Of a stretch of 64,000 bases of DNA, positions 9,774-20,924 are shown one piece after another; positions within the stretch are counted from its first letter, which is position 1, and every line of letters begins with the position of its first letter. The notes under the pieces were generated by a model. It worked only from the letters and a program-made list of their open reading frames with translations. It did no database searches and had not been told where the DNA came from. Source of the stretch: Lucinisca nassula (lineage: Eukaryota; Mollusca; Bivalvia; Lucinida; Lucinidae); assembly GCA_963580285.1 (NCBI GenBank), contig OY757016.1, positions 41,927,124 through 41,991,123 of the forward strand, written 5' to 3'. The translations under genes and the position numbers were made by a program.

Positions 9774-10085
9774 TTTTATAGACGCCATTCTGATTTAATT
9801 TCAAAATTCAATATTGGACTTAAATCTCTTCTGCAACAAGGTCTATCGGAACCCGAATTTTATGGTGACTTAGTATATAAATTCAGAAAAATATATAACC
9901 GCAATGACTTCAGCACCCAATTTCGTAAAATCATTCTTCGATATAAAAATATTGGGTACAACATGGATATTATACGACAGACTGCATGCATGGTAGTTAA
10001 CCCAATCACGGTTGGCAAGTTTGCTTCCCTCTTTAATTGCACGCCGGTGGGTCAGGCCTCAGATTCTATGACGGCTCCAACGTAA
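9774..10085 (+). pseudogene. Rep-A coding tail, C-terminal 103 residues
   Basis: Open from the truncation point to TAA at 10083-10085. It contains LLQQGLSEPEFYGDLVYKF, then RNDFSTQFRKII, then the same end as copy 2 (NIGYNMDIIRQT, FASLFNCTPVGQ, SDSMTAPT). No stop or frameshift, so the insertion is fairly young. Domain not recognised; I infer it is the end of the protein of an autonomous retroelement whose upstream part lies elsewhere. Confidence 0.65.
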
Positions 10086-10668
10086 AGACTTATTGAAAAT
10101 TAGAGAGATAATGTTGGTTGGTGCCTGATGCTCTGTCTCTGGTCGGGCTCATCGGAGTCTAACTGTTGGTTTTCTTTTGCTCCAGCATTTCAGTGGTTTC
10201 TTGCTGTCGAGTCCTCACCGTTGTCTCACCTCTGTGGTTCTTTGATTTTTGTGTTCACGGAGATGTTGCACTGATGAGTTAGGAGGCCTTCATGCGGACT
10301 GAACAAATTATTTGTCTAAATCGCGACGGAAGTAAGGGCGAGGATTGTGGCCACGTAAAATCGATTTAAGCCCTTCCCCCCCCCCCCCCCCCCCCCAGTG
10401 GAAATCTTCCACTGACCGTTCCAAGGCGGCTCTTCTGTGGCGATTTATTTATGTTGTTGTCTGTTACTTACTGTTTGTATCACTTGTGACTTTTGGTTTT
10501 GGATGGCCATATGGCCATTTTGTGGGAAAGTAACTGTCCTTATGGCCTTCCTTTGTTTAGGTTTCCATTATGGTCTGGTCGCTTAATGTTTGTATTTCTT
10601 TCCCTTTGGTGTCTTTTATGGGTGGAGTAAGTTAATTGTATCAATTCCTGATCTTTGTTTTACTTCTA
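9774..10668 (+). mobile_element. Rep-A copy 3 with target-site duplication
   Basis: About 895 bp inserted in an H1-2 unit. CTTATCATAA occurs at 9764-9773 and again at 10669-10678, and uninterrupted units nearby hold this word once, so the site duplication is 8-10 bp. It carries a 103-codon coding tail, then a 3' UTR with a long poly-C tract (about 10377-10396). The 3' end is shared with all other copies. This is how a non-LTR retrotransposon inserts, although the RT part is absent here. Confidence 0.8.
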
Positions 10669-12646
10669 CTTATCATAAGGAACAAAAATATATATGGTTC
10701 AGGGATGGGGATCTGAATGGTTTCTGAGATATATGACCTTTTGTGAAGTGGAGGGCTGGGGCAAGGCCCCGGCGCACCCTAGGAGACCCTCAAGTTTGTG
10801 TCACTGAATGTGTCTTTTCATAAGGAACAATAATATATATGGTTTAGGGGTCTGGGGATATGTAAGGTTTCCAAGATATTGGGCCTTTCATGGAATGGAG
10901 GGGGTGGGGCATGACCCCGGCGCATCCACGGGGAGCCCAGGCTGGTGTCACTGAATGCGTCTTATAATAAAAAAAAATCTGAGTTATATGGCCTTTAATG
11001 AAGTGGAAGGGGATGGGCATGGCCCCGGCACAATCTGGGCGACCCCTATGTTGGTACAAAAGCATATGGCTGAGAGACATTTACTCAAGGAACATTTCTA
11101 TAAAAGTTTTTTCAAATATCTGCAATGACTTGGCAGCAGATGCCATTTTCCAATTTCACGCCATTATAAGTCTATGGAAAATCTAAGTTGCCATTGAACC
11201 AAACTATAGAGCCGAATTTCATAAAAAACACAAAACCTGTAAAGGCAAATATGGTGAATATTTCCAAAAACTCTTAGCCTCATAGAGCATACAACCTTTG
11301 TAGGTCTATGGGAGATTATGAGCCCCGGGGCGTGGCCAATTTGGACCTACGGGGCATGATTTATGTACGGAACAACTCGACGTTGCTACATACTGAATAT
11401 CTAAGCTCTGGGCCTTGTGGTTTCAGAGAAGAAGATTTTCTAAGTTTTTCCCATTGTAAGTCTATGTGAGCTTATGACCTCCGGGGCGTGGCCAATTCCC
11501 ACTCCAGTGGCAGGATTTATGCAGGTGACCAAATTACGTTGCTTATACTAAATATCTTAGCTAAGGGCTTTATGGTTTCGGAAAAGAAGATTTTTGAAGC
11601 TTTTTTTCCCCATTATAAGTCTATGGAAGCTAAGGAGTCCCGGGGCGAGGCAAATTTAGACCCCAGGGGCATGATTGACAGGATTTATGTAGGGGACCAC
11701 TCGACGTTGCTACATACTGAATATCTAAGCTCTGGCCTTGTGGTTTCAGAGAAGAAGATTTTCTAACTTTTTCCCATTGTAAGTCTATGGGAGCTCATGA
11801 CCTCCGGGGCGTGGTCAATTCTGACCCAGGGACATGATTGACAGGATTTATGTAGGTGACCATATTACGTTGCTATATACTAAATATCTTAGCTATGGGC
11901 TTTATGGTCTCGGAGAAGAATATTTTTGAAGCTTTTTTTCCTTATTATAAGTCTATGGAAGCTAAGGAGCCCTGGGGCGTAGCCAACTTTGACCCCAGGG
12001 GCATGATTGGCAGGATTTATGTAGGGGACCACTCGACGTTGCTATATACTGAATATCTAAGCTCTGGGCCTTGTGGTTTCAGAGAAGAAGATTTTCTAAC
12101 TTTTTCCCATTGTAAGTCTATGGGAGCTTATGAGCACCGGGACGTGGCCAATTCTGACCCCAGGGGCAGGTTTGGCAGGATTTATGTAGGTGACCATATT
12201 GCGTTGCTATATATGAAATATCTTAGCTATGGGCTTTTTGGTCTCGGAGAAGAAGATGTTTGAAGCTTTTTTTCCCATTATAAGTTCATGGGAGCTTACG
12301 AGCCCCAGGGCCTTTTCGCTAGTTCTAACCCCAGGGGCACGACTGGCAGGATTTATGTAGGTGACCATATAACGTTGCTACATACTAGGCTTTATGGTTT
12401 TGGAGAAGAAGATTTTTGAAGGTTTTTCCTCATTATCAGTCTATGGAAGCTAAGGAACTCTGGGGCGTGGCCAATTTAGTCCCCCAAGGGCATGATTGGC
12501 AGGATTTATATTAAGAGACCACTTGACGTAGCTACATACTAAATATCTAAGCTCTGGGCCTTGTTATTTTAAGTTTCTCCCATTGTAAATTAAAATCAAA
12601 AATGAGTTCCTTTAAGAGCAATGAAAACATTCATAAGAAAGAAGAT

Positions 12647-12692
12647 GGGTCATACTACGTAGTTTCGGCTAATAAAGCCTCATCAGTGACCC
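12647..12692 (-). ncRNA. Type I hammerhead ribozyme, array B unit 1
   Basis: Minus strand, 46 nt. Stem I is GGGTCA with TGACCC (perfect). Core CTGATGA, stem II GGCT/AGCC with loop TTATT, GAA, palindromic stem III ACTACGTAGT, cleavage base A17 at 12653. All core bases are present; H17 is A instead of the more common C. Confidence 0.87.
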
Positions 12693-13033
12693 TTGAATGA
12701 TCCGGCAAAGAAAGCCAGAGAAAAAAAAAATACTGCAATTTTGCGAATTTCGAATAGGCAGTCGATACAAAGACTGATATAAATCAAAATGGGGTCCAAA
12801 TAATTAAAAACCTGTCTAGAATATGAGTCTAAACCAATAATTAATTTCTGATTTCTCAGAATATTCACGCTGATCTCAAAGGACCAAAAGTAAAATATAA
12901 ACTGCACTATGGTTGATGTACGGGGAGACGTTTTACGGCCGCCGCACGGCACAACACCAGCTGCAGTGAAGGGAAATTAAAATAAAAAATGAGTTCCTTT
13001 AAGAGCAATGAAAACATTCATAAGAAAGAAGAT

Positions 13034-13079
13034 GGGTCATACTACGTAGTTTCGGCTAATAAAGCCTCATCAGTGACCC
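13034..13079 (-). ncRNA. Type I hammerhead ribozyme, array B unit 2
   Basis: Identical to the unit 1 motif; A17 is at 13040. The two cleavage sites are 387 nt apart and would release one monomer. Confidence 0.87.
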
Positions 13080-13569
13080 TTGAATGATCCGGCAAAGAAA
13101 GCCAGAAAAAAAAATACTGCAATTTTGCGAATTTCGAATAGGCAGTCGATACAAAGACTGATATAAATCAAAATGGGGTCCAAATAATTAAAAACCTGTC
13201 TAGAATATGAGTCTAAACCAATAATTAATTTCTGATTTCTCAGAATATTCACGCTGATCTCAAAGGACCAAAAGTAAAATATAAACTGCACTATGGTTGA
13301 TGTACGGGGAGACGTTTTACGGCCTATGGGGGCTATGTTTGCCATAGCAACCAAACTAATGAGCCGATTTTCATTAAAATACAAACTTTCAATCCCCCAG
13401 CCCAAGGATGCTACAGATGAAATTTGGGCTGAATCGGCCCAGTGGCTTCAGAGGAGATGTCGTTTGAAAGTGTTGACGCCAGATGACGCAAACGCAGACA
13501 ACGACGGACAACTGCCTATCCTATAAGCTCCACCGGAGCCTTTGGCTCTGGTGAGCTAAAAAATTACTA

Positions 13570-13700
13570 CAAAAAAAAATCACATAAAAATTCCGAAATT
13601 TATCCGTCTCGGCGAGACCGCCGCTAGAACCACCTCGGCGAGATGGTTCTTATGAAAACCCACAATCTATGTTTTGAGCAGAAATAAGAAAAATAGTATG
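13570..13700. repeat. M2 foldback MITE, partial
   Basis: Contains the M2 words ACCCACAATCTATGTTTTGAGC and AGAAATAAGAA with a CCTCGGCGAG arm. M2 copies recur across the window (see 37229-37430). The stretch to 13834 shows nothing else. Confidence 0.5.
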
Positions 13701-13834
13701 TAACCCTGTAAATACAAGTTTTATTATATAAGAGTGGGGTTTAAAGGGGTCGAAATCATATCCAGAAATTAGTTTCATCCTAAAAACCTTGTCACAGTTG
13801 CATGTCATTAATCTGGCCTCGTTAATACAAGCTA

Positions 13835-14374
13835 TAGTAGTCGCAGATAAGATTGACTAGGTGGAGCTATCGCTTGTACCTGCCTTTGGAATGTTCTATT
13901 AACAAGAAGGTAAACCAAGTCACCCAGTTGTGTGAATTCAACTGTGACACGAACAAAGTTATAGCGTGTAGGGCTATTTGGTCCGCTTGCAGAAAGCTCT
14001 ACCGGATCATCTGGTGGTCTCGGCGAATTTGACATATATTGAAAACACCTGAATAGCTCCGCCTAGTCAATTTTATCCGCGACCAATTTTATCTGCAACT
14101 ACTATATAGTAGTCGCAGATAAGATTGACTAGGCGGAGCTATTCAGGTATTATCAATATATGTCAAATTCGCTGAGCCCAACAGAAGATTCGGTAGAGTG
14201 CCTTTCGCACGCTTTCTACAAGCGGACGAAACGGTCATATACGCCACAGCTATGCTTGTGTTACAGTTGAATTCACACAATCTGGTGACTTGGTTTACCT
14301 TTTTGTTAATGGAATATTCCTAAGGTAGGTACAAACGATAGCTCCGCCTAGTCAATCTTATCTGCGACTACTAC
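13835..14374. mobile_element. Two MITE copies head to head, 540-bp inverted repeat
   Basis: Each arm of about 265 bp is bounded on both sides by TAGTAGTCGCAGATAAGATT or its complement, so each is a complete TIR-bearing MITE. The arms are inverted copies of each other with the centre near 14105. The arms differ in places, so the pair is not brand new. Confidence 0.75.
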
Positions 14375-14399
14375 ACCAGCAATCAAAAAATCTTAGTGA

Positions 14400-14765
14400 T
14401 TAATATAAACATATCGAACTGAAATAGGCGAATGATGCTGCGACTGAGGCCCAGTGGCGACGGAGTGATATTATCGAGTCTGCTAATAAGAAAGAGCATC
14501 CAAGAAGAAATAGAAATAGAAACAAGAAAGAAAAAAAATCGAGAAAAAAAATGACGAAATAAAAGCCCAAATAGGGTCCGATCCGGTCTTGGCTTGAATG
14601 GGTTTATTGTTTATGACCTGACCGGGTCTTAACTTGCGTTTTATTTAGATGTTTTTGACTTAACTGAATTCAGTTTGGTTTTGAATTTATTTATTATCAA
14701 TTGTAACGATGATATGCTGCCACTAGGTAGCCCATGATTGAAAATAAAGTTTATTCTATTCTATT
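14400..14765 (+). repeat. Likely 3' end of a retroelement
   Basis: Non-coding stretch ending in AATAAAGTTTATTCTATTCTATTC, a poly-A-signal-like word followed by short terminal repeats, as in some LINE 3' ends. Part of it (GGTCCGATCCGGTC) resembles the minus strand near 21330-21500. Confidence 0.4.
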
Positions 14766-14974
14766 CAGTAGGTTCTAGAGCACTAGGTCACTTAAAAGGC
14801 ACTTTTTCGATTAGATAACACCAGAATCAGAATTGATACTGGTGAAACGCCAAATGACATTCATTCACCAGGACCTGTGATATGGGAGGTTATTCCCTAC
14901 ATGTAGCTCTGGCCATTATGCCAGTCCGTGGGCCCGTAGGGACGTTAAACACCAGAACATTCTATAGTAGTGTA

Positions 14975-15470
14975 ACACTTATGTCCGGAAAATGTCCGGG
15001 GTGTAATGGGTAGTGTTGCGTTATACCTAATAGCTCGACTTCTGGTGGCCAGAATTTGATAAAATTTGTATCAGATAAAATTTTACGCTCCATTCTAAAG
15101 GGTTATATAAAACTATTTCTTTGGGGTCAAGTTTTGGATTTGATTTGACCGGGATGTTCCTAGATTGGGTCCGGGATGTAAGGGGTAGTGGGGCGTTATC
15201 CTTAATATCTCGGTTGGTGGGGGTCAGAAATTAATCAAATTTGTATCAGATGAAATTTTAAGCTCCATTCTGAAAGATTATTAAAAATATATTTTTTTTC
15301 ATTTTTTCACCTCTTTGGGGTCCATTTTTTAATTTGATTTGTCCGGGATGTTTCCGGATTGTGTTCGAGTTGTGTAGGGTAGTGGTGCGTTAGCCTTAAT
15401 ATCTCGACTTGTCGTTAACAGAAATTGATTAAATTTGTATCGGATGGTATTCACCAGGGGTAAAAAGTGG
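14975..15470. repeat. Three degenerate tandem units of about 175-195 bp
   Basis: Units begin near 14995, 15172 and 15365 with GGGTAGTG..GCGTTA and share AAATTTGTATCAGAT. Satellite-like; open frames inside are not convincing. Bases 14766-14974 show nothing recognisable. Confidence 0.6.
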
Positions 15471-15546
15471 GATTTTGGGGTCCTTTTTTCGATTATTACA
15501 CAACGCCCCAAGGTCTTTTTGACCAAGAATCTTGAAACTGCACTCG

Positions 15547-15850
15547 TTTGTTTGTTTGTATTGAAGTTTAACCGCCCAGTCAACACTATTTAGGTAATTT
15601 TTGAGCCGGTCAGTTTACCTATCCACACGTTTCCTGGGCAGTACGTAAGCAGTTAACCAGTACAGTGCACATTCTTTCGCCAGAAACTGACAACTGCCAT
15701 TCTTGAATCCGCGGAACGGAGAGAATGACCATAGAAAAGATTTCGTGATCAATCTCCACGAAAGAATGTTGCCGATCCCGGCAGGTATCGAACCCACGTC
15801 CTCCTGATCACCAGTCAGACGCGCAGCCGACTGAGCTTCCGAGGCAGGCC
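15547..15850 (-). mobile_element. tRNA-derived SINE (family D), minus strand
   Basis: The minus-strand head is GCCTCGG with CTCAGTCGG and B-box GGTTCGATACC, and the body ends in a TCAACACTATTTAGG...AACAAACAAA tail. Imperfect TSD: AAACTGCACTCG (15535-15546) against AAACTGTAACTCG (15851-15863). Confidence 0.8.
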
Positions 15851-15863
15851 AAACTGTAACTCG

Positions 15864-16188
15864 TAGCAGCTATATTGATGAGGACTGGAGGAACGTATTC
15901 GGAATTTTCATGTGACCCCAAGGCGGTTGTAGCGAGGCCAGGGGGTTAAACAAGCTACAAATTTCCCTCATTTTGTGATAGCTGGGCCCCGAGGGTTCAA
16001 AATTCATTTTGTACAAACAGTCATGCTGCATATCAAATCAATGGCGATGAAGAGTAGAATACAGTCGTAGAAAATATTTCACCGAGGGCAAATATGGGGC
16101 TATCCATCCGTCTGTAATGTCACACCATTGCTTCTAGACCATTTAAGCTAGAATCTCGAAACTTTCGGCCGGTAAAAGATCTTTAACC
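15864..16188. other. Unassigned; holds a word repeated at 16510
   Basis: Contains ATATCAAATCAATGGCGATG, found again in similar form at 16515-16545 beyond the next repeat, so the two parts were probably adjacent before that insertion. No coding signal. Confidence 0.4.
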
Positions 16189-16490
16189 CCCCCCCCCCCC
16201 CCCCCCCCCCATCCCACGTGGCATATGCTGCTGAACGTTCTAAGGCGGTAGTTTTGATGTTGGTCTTCTGCTGTTATTTTTTGTTATATGTCTGCTGCGA
16301 GTTTGTTGTTTAGTGTTTTTCAATGGTCTGATCACCCCTTGTGGGGAAGAGAGGACCGATTGTTCCATTTCATAAACACTCGTATTCTTTCTTGTTTTGT
16401 GTATGTTTCCTCTTCCTTTTGGTGTCGAGAGTGGGCTGTGTCTTGTGATTGCGTCGCTCCCTGGAGCTTTCTTTTAAATCTTTTCACAGG
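16189..16490 (+). repeat. Rep-A-related 3' end (second family), with poly-C
   Basis: The poly-C run at 16189-16210 leads into ACGTTCTAAGGCGGTAG, then TCTGATCACC, GGGGAAGAGAG and a 3' end CTTTCTTTTAAAT. A copy without the poly-C is at 18780-19030. The layout mirrors Rep-A. Confidence 0.55.
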
Positions 16491-17374
16491 CGGTACAAAT
16501 ATAATCATTCTATATATCAAATCAATGGTAATGAAGAGTAAAAAAAAGGTGTGCACATATTCTACCACAGGGCCATGTCTGAGGGTCACCGGAGGTCAAA
16601 ATGAGGGGTTTTGGGTCCTTTTTTCGATTGTTAAACCCAATTACTGACCCGTGGCAAGTGCTGATTATACATCAATGCCTTACACATGATTACACAAAAA
16701 TTGTATCGGTCAGTCTAGCATTTGTAGTCCGTGGGAGGTAAAATAACATGGCGGGGGTCAGTGTTGGCGATTTTTCTCCACAAATTGAGTACAGAGCAGT
16801 GATTAGATGACATAGCTGTTTTTGAAAAAGAAGAAGAACCGGGAAATTTATGAGGAATTGTGTGAAGTTTACGGAAAGACTTCTCCTTCATATTCAAATG
16901 TTAAAAATTGGGTGGCTGATTTTTAACGTGAGAAGACGAGCACCGTAGTGGAAGGCTACTGATGACGTCACCAGTGAAAGTTTAAATGCATTTATTCTTG
17001 ATTATTGATGACTATCATTTCGTTACAAAATATTATGTAGCCCTCAGTGCTGGCTGAAGAGATCCCCTCTGTCTTCAACAGGTAAGGGGCCACCTTCGGG
17101 AAAACCAATAGTTTACTAAAGGTTGACTAGAGTGTACATTATTGATTTTCCCCCTAAGTGCCTAATGCAGGGGATTCAACAAGAGCTACTAATCACCATA
17201 TTAAGGGACGCCTTTGATCTGCTATAGACAGTATATCACAGTGGACAATAAAACAATTATGAACACACGGTGTGTCCTACTGTTTCAGAATAAATGCCTT
17301 TAAGGGAACTACTAAAGCAGGACAGGCAAATGTAAGTTTCAGAAATGGCTAGAAGACTGGAGATTTCTCAGGGT
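16491..17374. other. No recognisable feature
   Basis: AT-rich sequence without conserved coding, RNA or clear repeat ends, apart from the short tandem remnant at 16500-16640. Confidence 0.4.
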
Positions 17375-17625
17375 AGCGCTTTTCCAAGGCGGTTCTTCTG
17401 TCGTGGTTTATTTTTGTTATGGCTTGTCTTTGAGTGTGTGTATCGCTTATATGATTTTGCTTTGGATAGCCAATTGGCCATTTTGTGAGAAAGTAACTGT
17501 CCTTTTGGCTTTCCGCTAGTGATGTTTCCATTAGGATCTAGTTGGTCCATGTTTGTGCGTCTCTGATAGGAGCTGTGGGTTAATTGTATCGATTCCTGAT
17601 AATTGCCTTCACTTCTATTTTACCA
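17375..17625 (+). repeat. Diverged Rep-A 3' end, truncated
   Basis: Starts at CCAAGGCGGTTCTTCTGTCG and ends GTATCGATTCCTGAT...CTTCTATTTTA. Closest to the copy at 8156-8435. Confidence 0.6.
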
Positions 17626-17699
17626 TTTTACATGAATGACTGATCACGATGAAGCTTTCAGTGCGTTGGTTGCCCATATGTCTTATTTAAGAACAATGC

Positions 17700-17950
17700 G
17701 CTCTGCGAGTGTTCATGTCTGAGTCACGTTTTGGAAATATATGATTCTGATCCGGAAGACTTTCTTGAAAGAATTCTTACCGGGTACGAAACTTAGATTC
17801 ATCACTATGACCCTGAGACAGCAGAGTAAACAATGGACTAGTCATGGTTCACCGGATCCAAAGAAATTCAAGACTCAGCCTTCATTTGGCAAGCTCATGA
17901 CATCTGTGTTTGGGATAGCAACTGACTGTAAGAAAGCGCTCATTTGTTAA
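17700..17950 (+). pseudogene. Mariner-type transposase relic
   Basis: The translation keeps the mariner landmarks DPEDFLERILTG, HHYDPET, SKQWTSHGSPDPKKFKTQ and PSFGKLM in the family order. The motif that should read GDETW reads GYET then a stop, so the catalytic Asp of the DDD/E triad is lost, and a frameshift separates the two halves. Tc1/mariner transposases cut and paste DNA at TA sites; this is a dead fragment of about 80 codons out of a usual 340 or so. Terminal repeats were not found. Confidence 0.8.
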
Positions 17951-18779
17951 CTTTCCACTGGTCTGATTATTATTACTGCTTACTTTTCTATGGTATTGAT
18001 CTGTTTATTTGTTTATTGTTCAATATGTCGAAATGTATCGCATTCCCATACGAAATAACATATGAAGTCTAAATAACGCACACTTGGTCCTGCGACCTTT
18101 TGCCCTTTTTACACCACCTTCATTCCCATACGAAATAAAATGTGAAATCTAAATAACCACAGTTTGCCCTGCGACCTTTTGTTCTTTTGTACCACCTTCT
18201 GAATTGTCTTGCTGTTGGTGTTTCCGTTAGGGTCTGTTGTTTCATGTTTGCAAAGTGCAAACATATATGTGACCCGTCAGGCGAAAAGGGACCTTCTGGG
18301 AATTTTTGGCGAAAATGAGTTATAACTGATTTCAGATATATTGGCATTTGAGAAACAATTTGACACCAAAATGAATAAAATACTTCGAAAGGTTTCAGAT
18401 TTACAGTACTTTAAGCATAGGTACCCTAAACGTAATAACGTCACAGAATACCAATTCGACGTCGTTGGTTACGTCAACAAACTGTTAAAGGTAAAGTTGC
18501 GATTAATAACACAAGGAAACCTCTGAAAGGCATTTTTAAAACAGTAAAACATTTATTTTCTTAACGCTGTTTAATCATCAAGCATTTCTTTGAGAAATCT
18601 GGCATATTGTCGTCGTCCGGAAATGTGTAGTTTTAACGATTGCGATGAGCAGACCAAAAACACATTTTACACATTATATGGGCTTCAAAACTTGTTTGCA
18701 TGTGTGAACAAACGTGCAGATCAGCCTGAACATCAACATAGACTGATCAGTGCATATAATGCAAGCTTTTGTGATCGTG
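17951..18779. other. Unassigned stretch
   Basis: Holds two near-identical 50-bp words (CATTCCCATACGAAATAA, at 18041 and 18121), and a word at 18270-18300 (GACCCGTCAGGCGAAAAGG) of repeat type. Short open frames here have no family features. Confidence 0.4.
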
Positions 18780-19030
18780 TTTTAAGGCAGTAGTTTTGGT
18801 GTTGGTCTTTTGCTGTTTTTGTTGTTGTTGTATGTCTGCGAATTTGTTGCGAGTTGTTGTTTAATGTTTTCTAATGATCTGATCACCCCGTGTGGGGAAG
18901 AGAGGGCTGATTGTTCCATTTCATAAACACTCGGGATTTTTCTTGTTTTGATGTTTGTTTCCTCTTGGTGTCGAGAGTGGGCTGCGTCTTACGGTGATTG
19001 TGGCGCTCCCTGGGTCTTTCTTTTAAATTT
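18780..19030 (+). repeat. Second copy of the Rep-A-related family
   Basis: Matches 16230-16490 (TGATCACCC, GGGGAAGAGAGGG, GTCGAGAGTGGGCTG) and shares its 3' end. Confidence 0.6.
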
Positions 19031-19045
19031 AGGCGGCTCAATGCC

Positions 19046-19250
19046 AAAATTCAGGTCATCTAAGGTCTCTCAACGCTGTGGGTTCGAGCCTTGCTCGGGT
19101 TATATGTGAGAGGCCAACGTCTGCAATGGAAGATCAGGTGGATTTTCTCTGGGTACTCCGGTTTTCGCCCTACTATGATTACAGATCGTCTCGATAAAAG
19201 TGAAGTAATCTTGAGAGGGCCGCTAAACCAAAACCAAATAAAAAAAGCCA
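19046..19250 (+). mobile_element. SINE-like element (family F)
   Basis: Has a B-box-like GGGTTCGAGCC, then a body with GGGTACTCCGGTTTTCGCCC and a tail GAGAGGGCCGCTAAACCAAA followed by an A-rich run. A second degenerate tail lies at 19300-19405 and an inverted one near 30650-30710. Confidence 0.6.
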
Positions 19251-19424
19251 CCTAAAGCTCGAGTAAAAAGTAAGACGCGATGTTTTGTAACCGAAGGTTT
19301 TTTTCTCGGTACTCTTGTTTTCGCCCACATCTGATTAATGATAGGATTGAAATTAGTGAAAACATACTGAAAGGGTCGTAAAACAACAAAAAAGAATAAG
19401 TAAATAAATGCATAATGAGGCCTC

Positions 19425-19595
19425 GGTTATCATCCCGATCGGAAGGACGATGCACTTTGGTGAGTTATCCCTGCAAATGATGCCAGTGGAGCATATTCGG
19501 ACACCGTAATATGATTACTCTGTCAGGAATCGAACCGGAGGCCTCTCACATCAGAGGCAAAGTTCTAGCCATTGATCTACTGCCGTAAACCACAC
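19425..19595 (-). mobile_element. tRNA-derived SINE (family C), minus strand
   Basis: Complement of the family seen at 30905-31165: TTTGCCTCTGATG head part with B-box GGTTCGATTCC and the body GTCCGAATATGCTCC. Confidence 0.65.
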
Positions 19596-19599
19596 TGCC

Positions 19600-20638
19600 A
19601 GATTCTGATGTAGAGAATAAAATCAATTCCGCAACTGAATAGAACTATTAAATTAAATATAGCTATGTTAGTATTTTTTTCAGTTGACCAATTTTGACCT
19701 CATCTCCAGATTTTTGGATGAGTCTTTAAACAGAGGTCCCGTCGCCGTTTGACCTTACATGTTGGGGGGAAGTTAGCCTACGCCCCCCCCCCCCTCCCCC
19801 AACACACACACACAGCACTCTCGACCAAATATCGTACCGCATGGTAATTAGGCAATTATAAACGATGGCTCAGTGTCTGAATTTGAAGCCTTCACTGTTC
19901 TCTAACAATGGTACTTGATAACAGCATTGTTCTTGTTTTTTTTTGTGTGTGTGTTTGTGTTTTTTTGTTGTTTTTTTTGTTTGGTGGTGGTGGAAATGGT
20001 GTGTGTGTGTGTGTGGGGGGGGGGGGGGGTGTGGACGCCAGTTGTCACACTGCCACTGGAGATTTAGATCAATGTATTTAACTGAGTTGTCAGAATTAAT
20101 TAGTAATTACTCAGTCTCATTCGCCGGTAAGCCCAGCCTCATTATGTTGGCATTTAACTTGGTTGGGTAATTGTTTGGAGCGAATTTCAAACAGATGGCA
20201 TTATGAGGGAAGTTTTAAAATACAGTAGTTAGTCTCTCGTTATCTCAAACTCTGATATTTCAAACAATGGCTTAAGTCAAACTAAATTTTGTGCATTGTT
20301 ATGTTGATCGCTGGTATCAGTGACTTGTACTACATGTGACTGTGCCATAAATCCTAAAATGTATTCTAATACTATATTGATTAACTTATGACGTAGGAGT
20401 TAGACGTCACCAATACCCACTGGCTGTGAACCTGTTGACCTTATCGCCGTGGTTGAATATACCTACTAGGCCTGGTATTTGGCAGACCTTACACAGATGA
20501 AAAAAATCTTTGCCCGGACCTGTATACGCTGTTAAATTCAGTCCATCCATCATCGTCTGCGTAAAGGTTCAGAAAACAAATTTTGTGCAAAGTATTGCGA
20601 CGTTTACTGTTTATTATTATTCACTCAAACAAGGGACG
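19600..20638. other. Low-complexity stretch with T, GT and G runs
   Basis: Contains a SINE B body scrap (19700-19770), a poly-C run at 19781-19800, and a T/GT/G-rich tract at 19935-20030. The open frame over that tract is low-complexity only. Confidence 0.5.
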
Positions 20639-20775
20639 GGGGGGGGGGGGGGGGGGGTTAAATCGATTTTACGCGGCCGCAATCCTCGCTCTCACTTCTG
20701 TCGTGATTTAGACAAACAATTTGTTCAGTCCACATAAAGGCCTCCTGACTCATCAGTGCAACATTTCCAATACAG
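20639..20775 (-). repeat. Rep-A fragment, minus strand
   Basis: A poly-G run (the complement of the poly-C tract) followed by the complement of GGCGAGGATTGTGGCC and of GTTGCACTGATGAGT. Internal Rep-A piece only. Confidence 0.65.
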
Positions 20776-20924
20776 GTTAATTACAACTGGATGACATATT
20801 AAGCATAATTAGCATACATGCTTTAAGAAGCCCACACCAATACTTTTTCGAATAGTTCACAACAATTTAGAGTGCAAGATTTCGCAGTCGGCTGAAATTG
20901 TACCAGTATTGAAAGAGATATTGT

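Larger units (their letters stand above)
12590..13322 (-). mobile_element. Retrozyme-like array B: about 1.9 units of 387 bp with hammerheads
   Basis: Two near-identical units with a period of 387 bp, each carrying a hammerhead on the minus strand. It is set inside H1-2: the host unit CCCATTGTAA...TATGGGGG is split. Besides the ribozyme, it shares with array A the block GGGAGACGTTTTAC and the word CACTATGGT, though most of the unit differs. Non-coding. Confidence 0.83.
8770..13559. mobile_element. H1-2: large H1-type element, interrupted
   Basis: Degenerate tandem units of two kinds (about 145 bp with CACTGAATGYGTCTTATCATAA; about 160 bp with CATTGTAAGTCTATGG) run up to an H1-type right end: CTATAAGCTCCACCGGAGCC, then GGTGAGCTAA at 13550-13559. 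The left terminus is not clear. It carries later insertions: a SINE (8981-9324), Rep-A copy 3 (9774-10668) and ribozyme array B (12590-13322). Confidence 0.6.

Noticed and set aside
15329..15586. Minus-strand 85-codon frame
   Set aside because: Crosses the boundary between a tandem repeat and a SINE, so it cannot be a conserved gene.
20010..20657. Poly-G runs as G-quadruplex regulatory elements
   Set aside because: The run at 20639 is the Rep-A poly-C tract on the other strand; the run at 20014 lies in low-complexity sequence. No gene context supports regulation.
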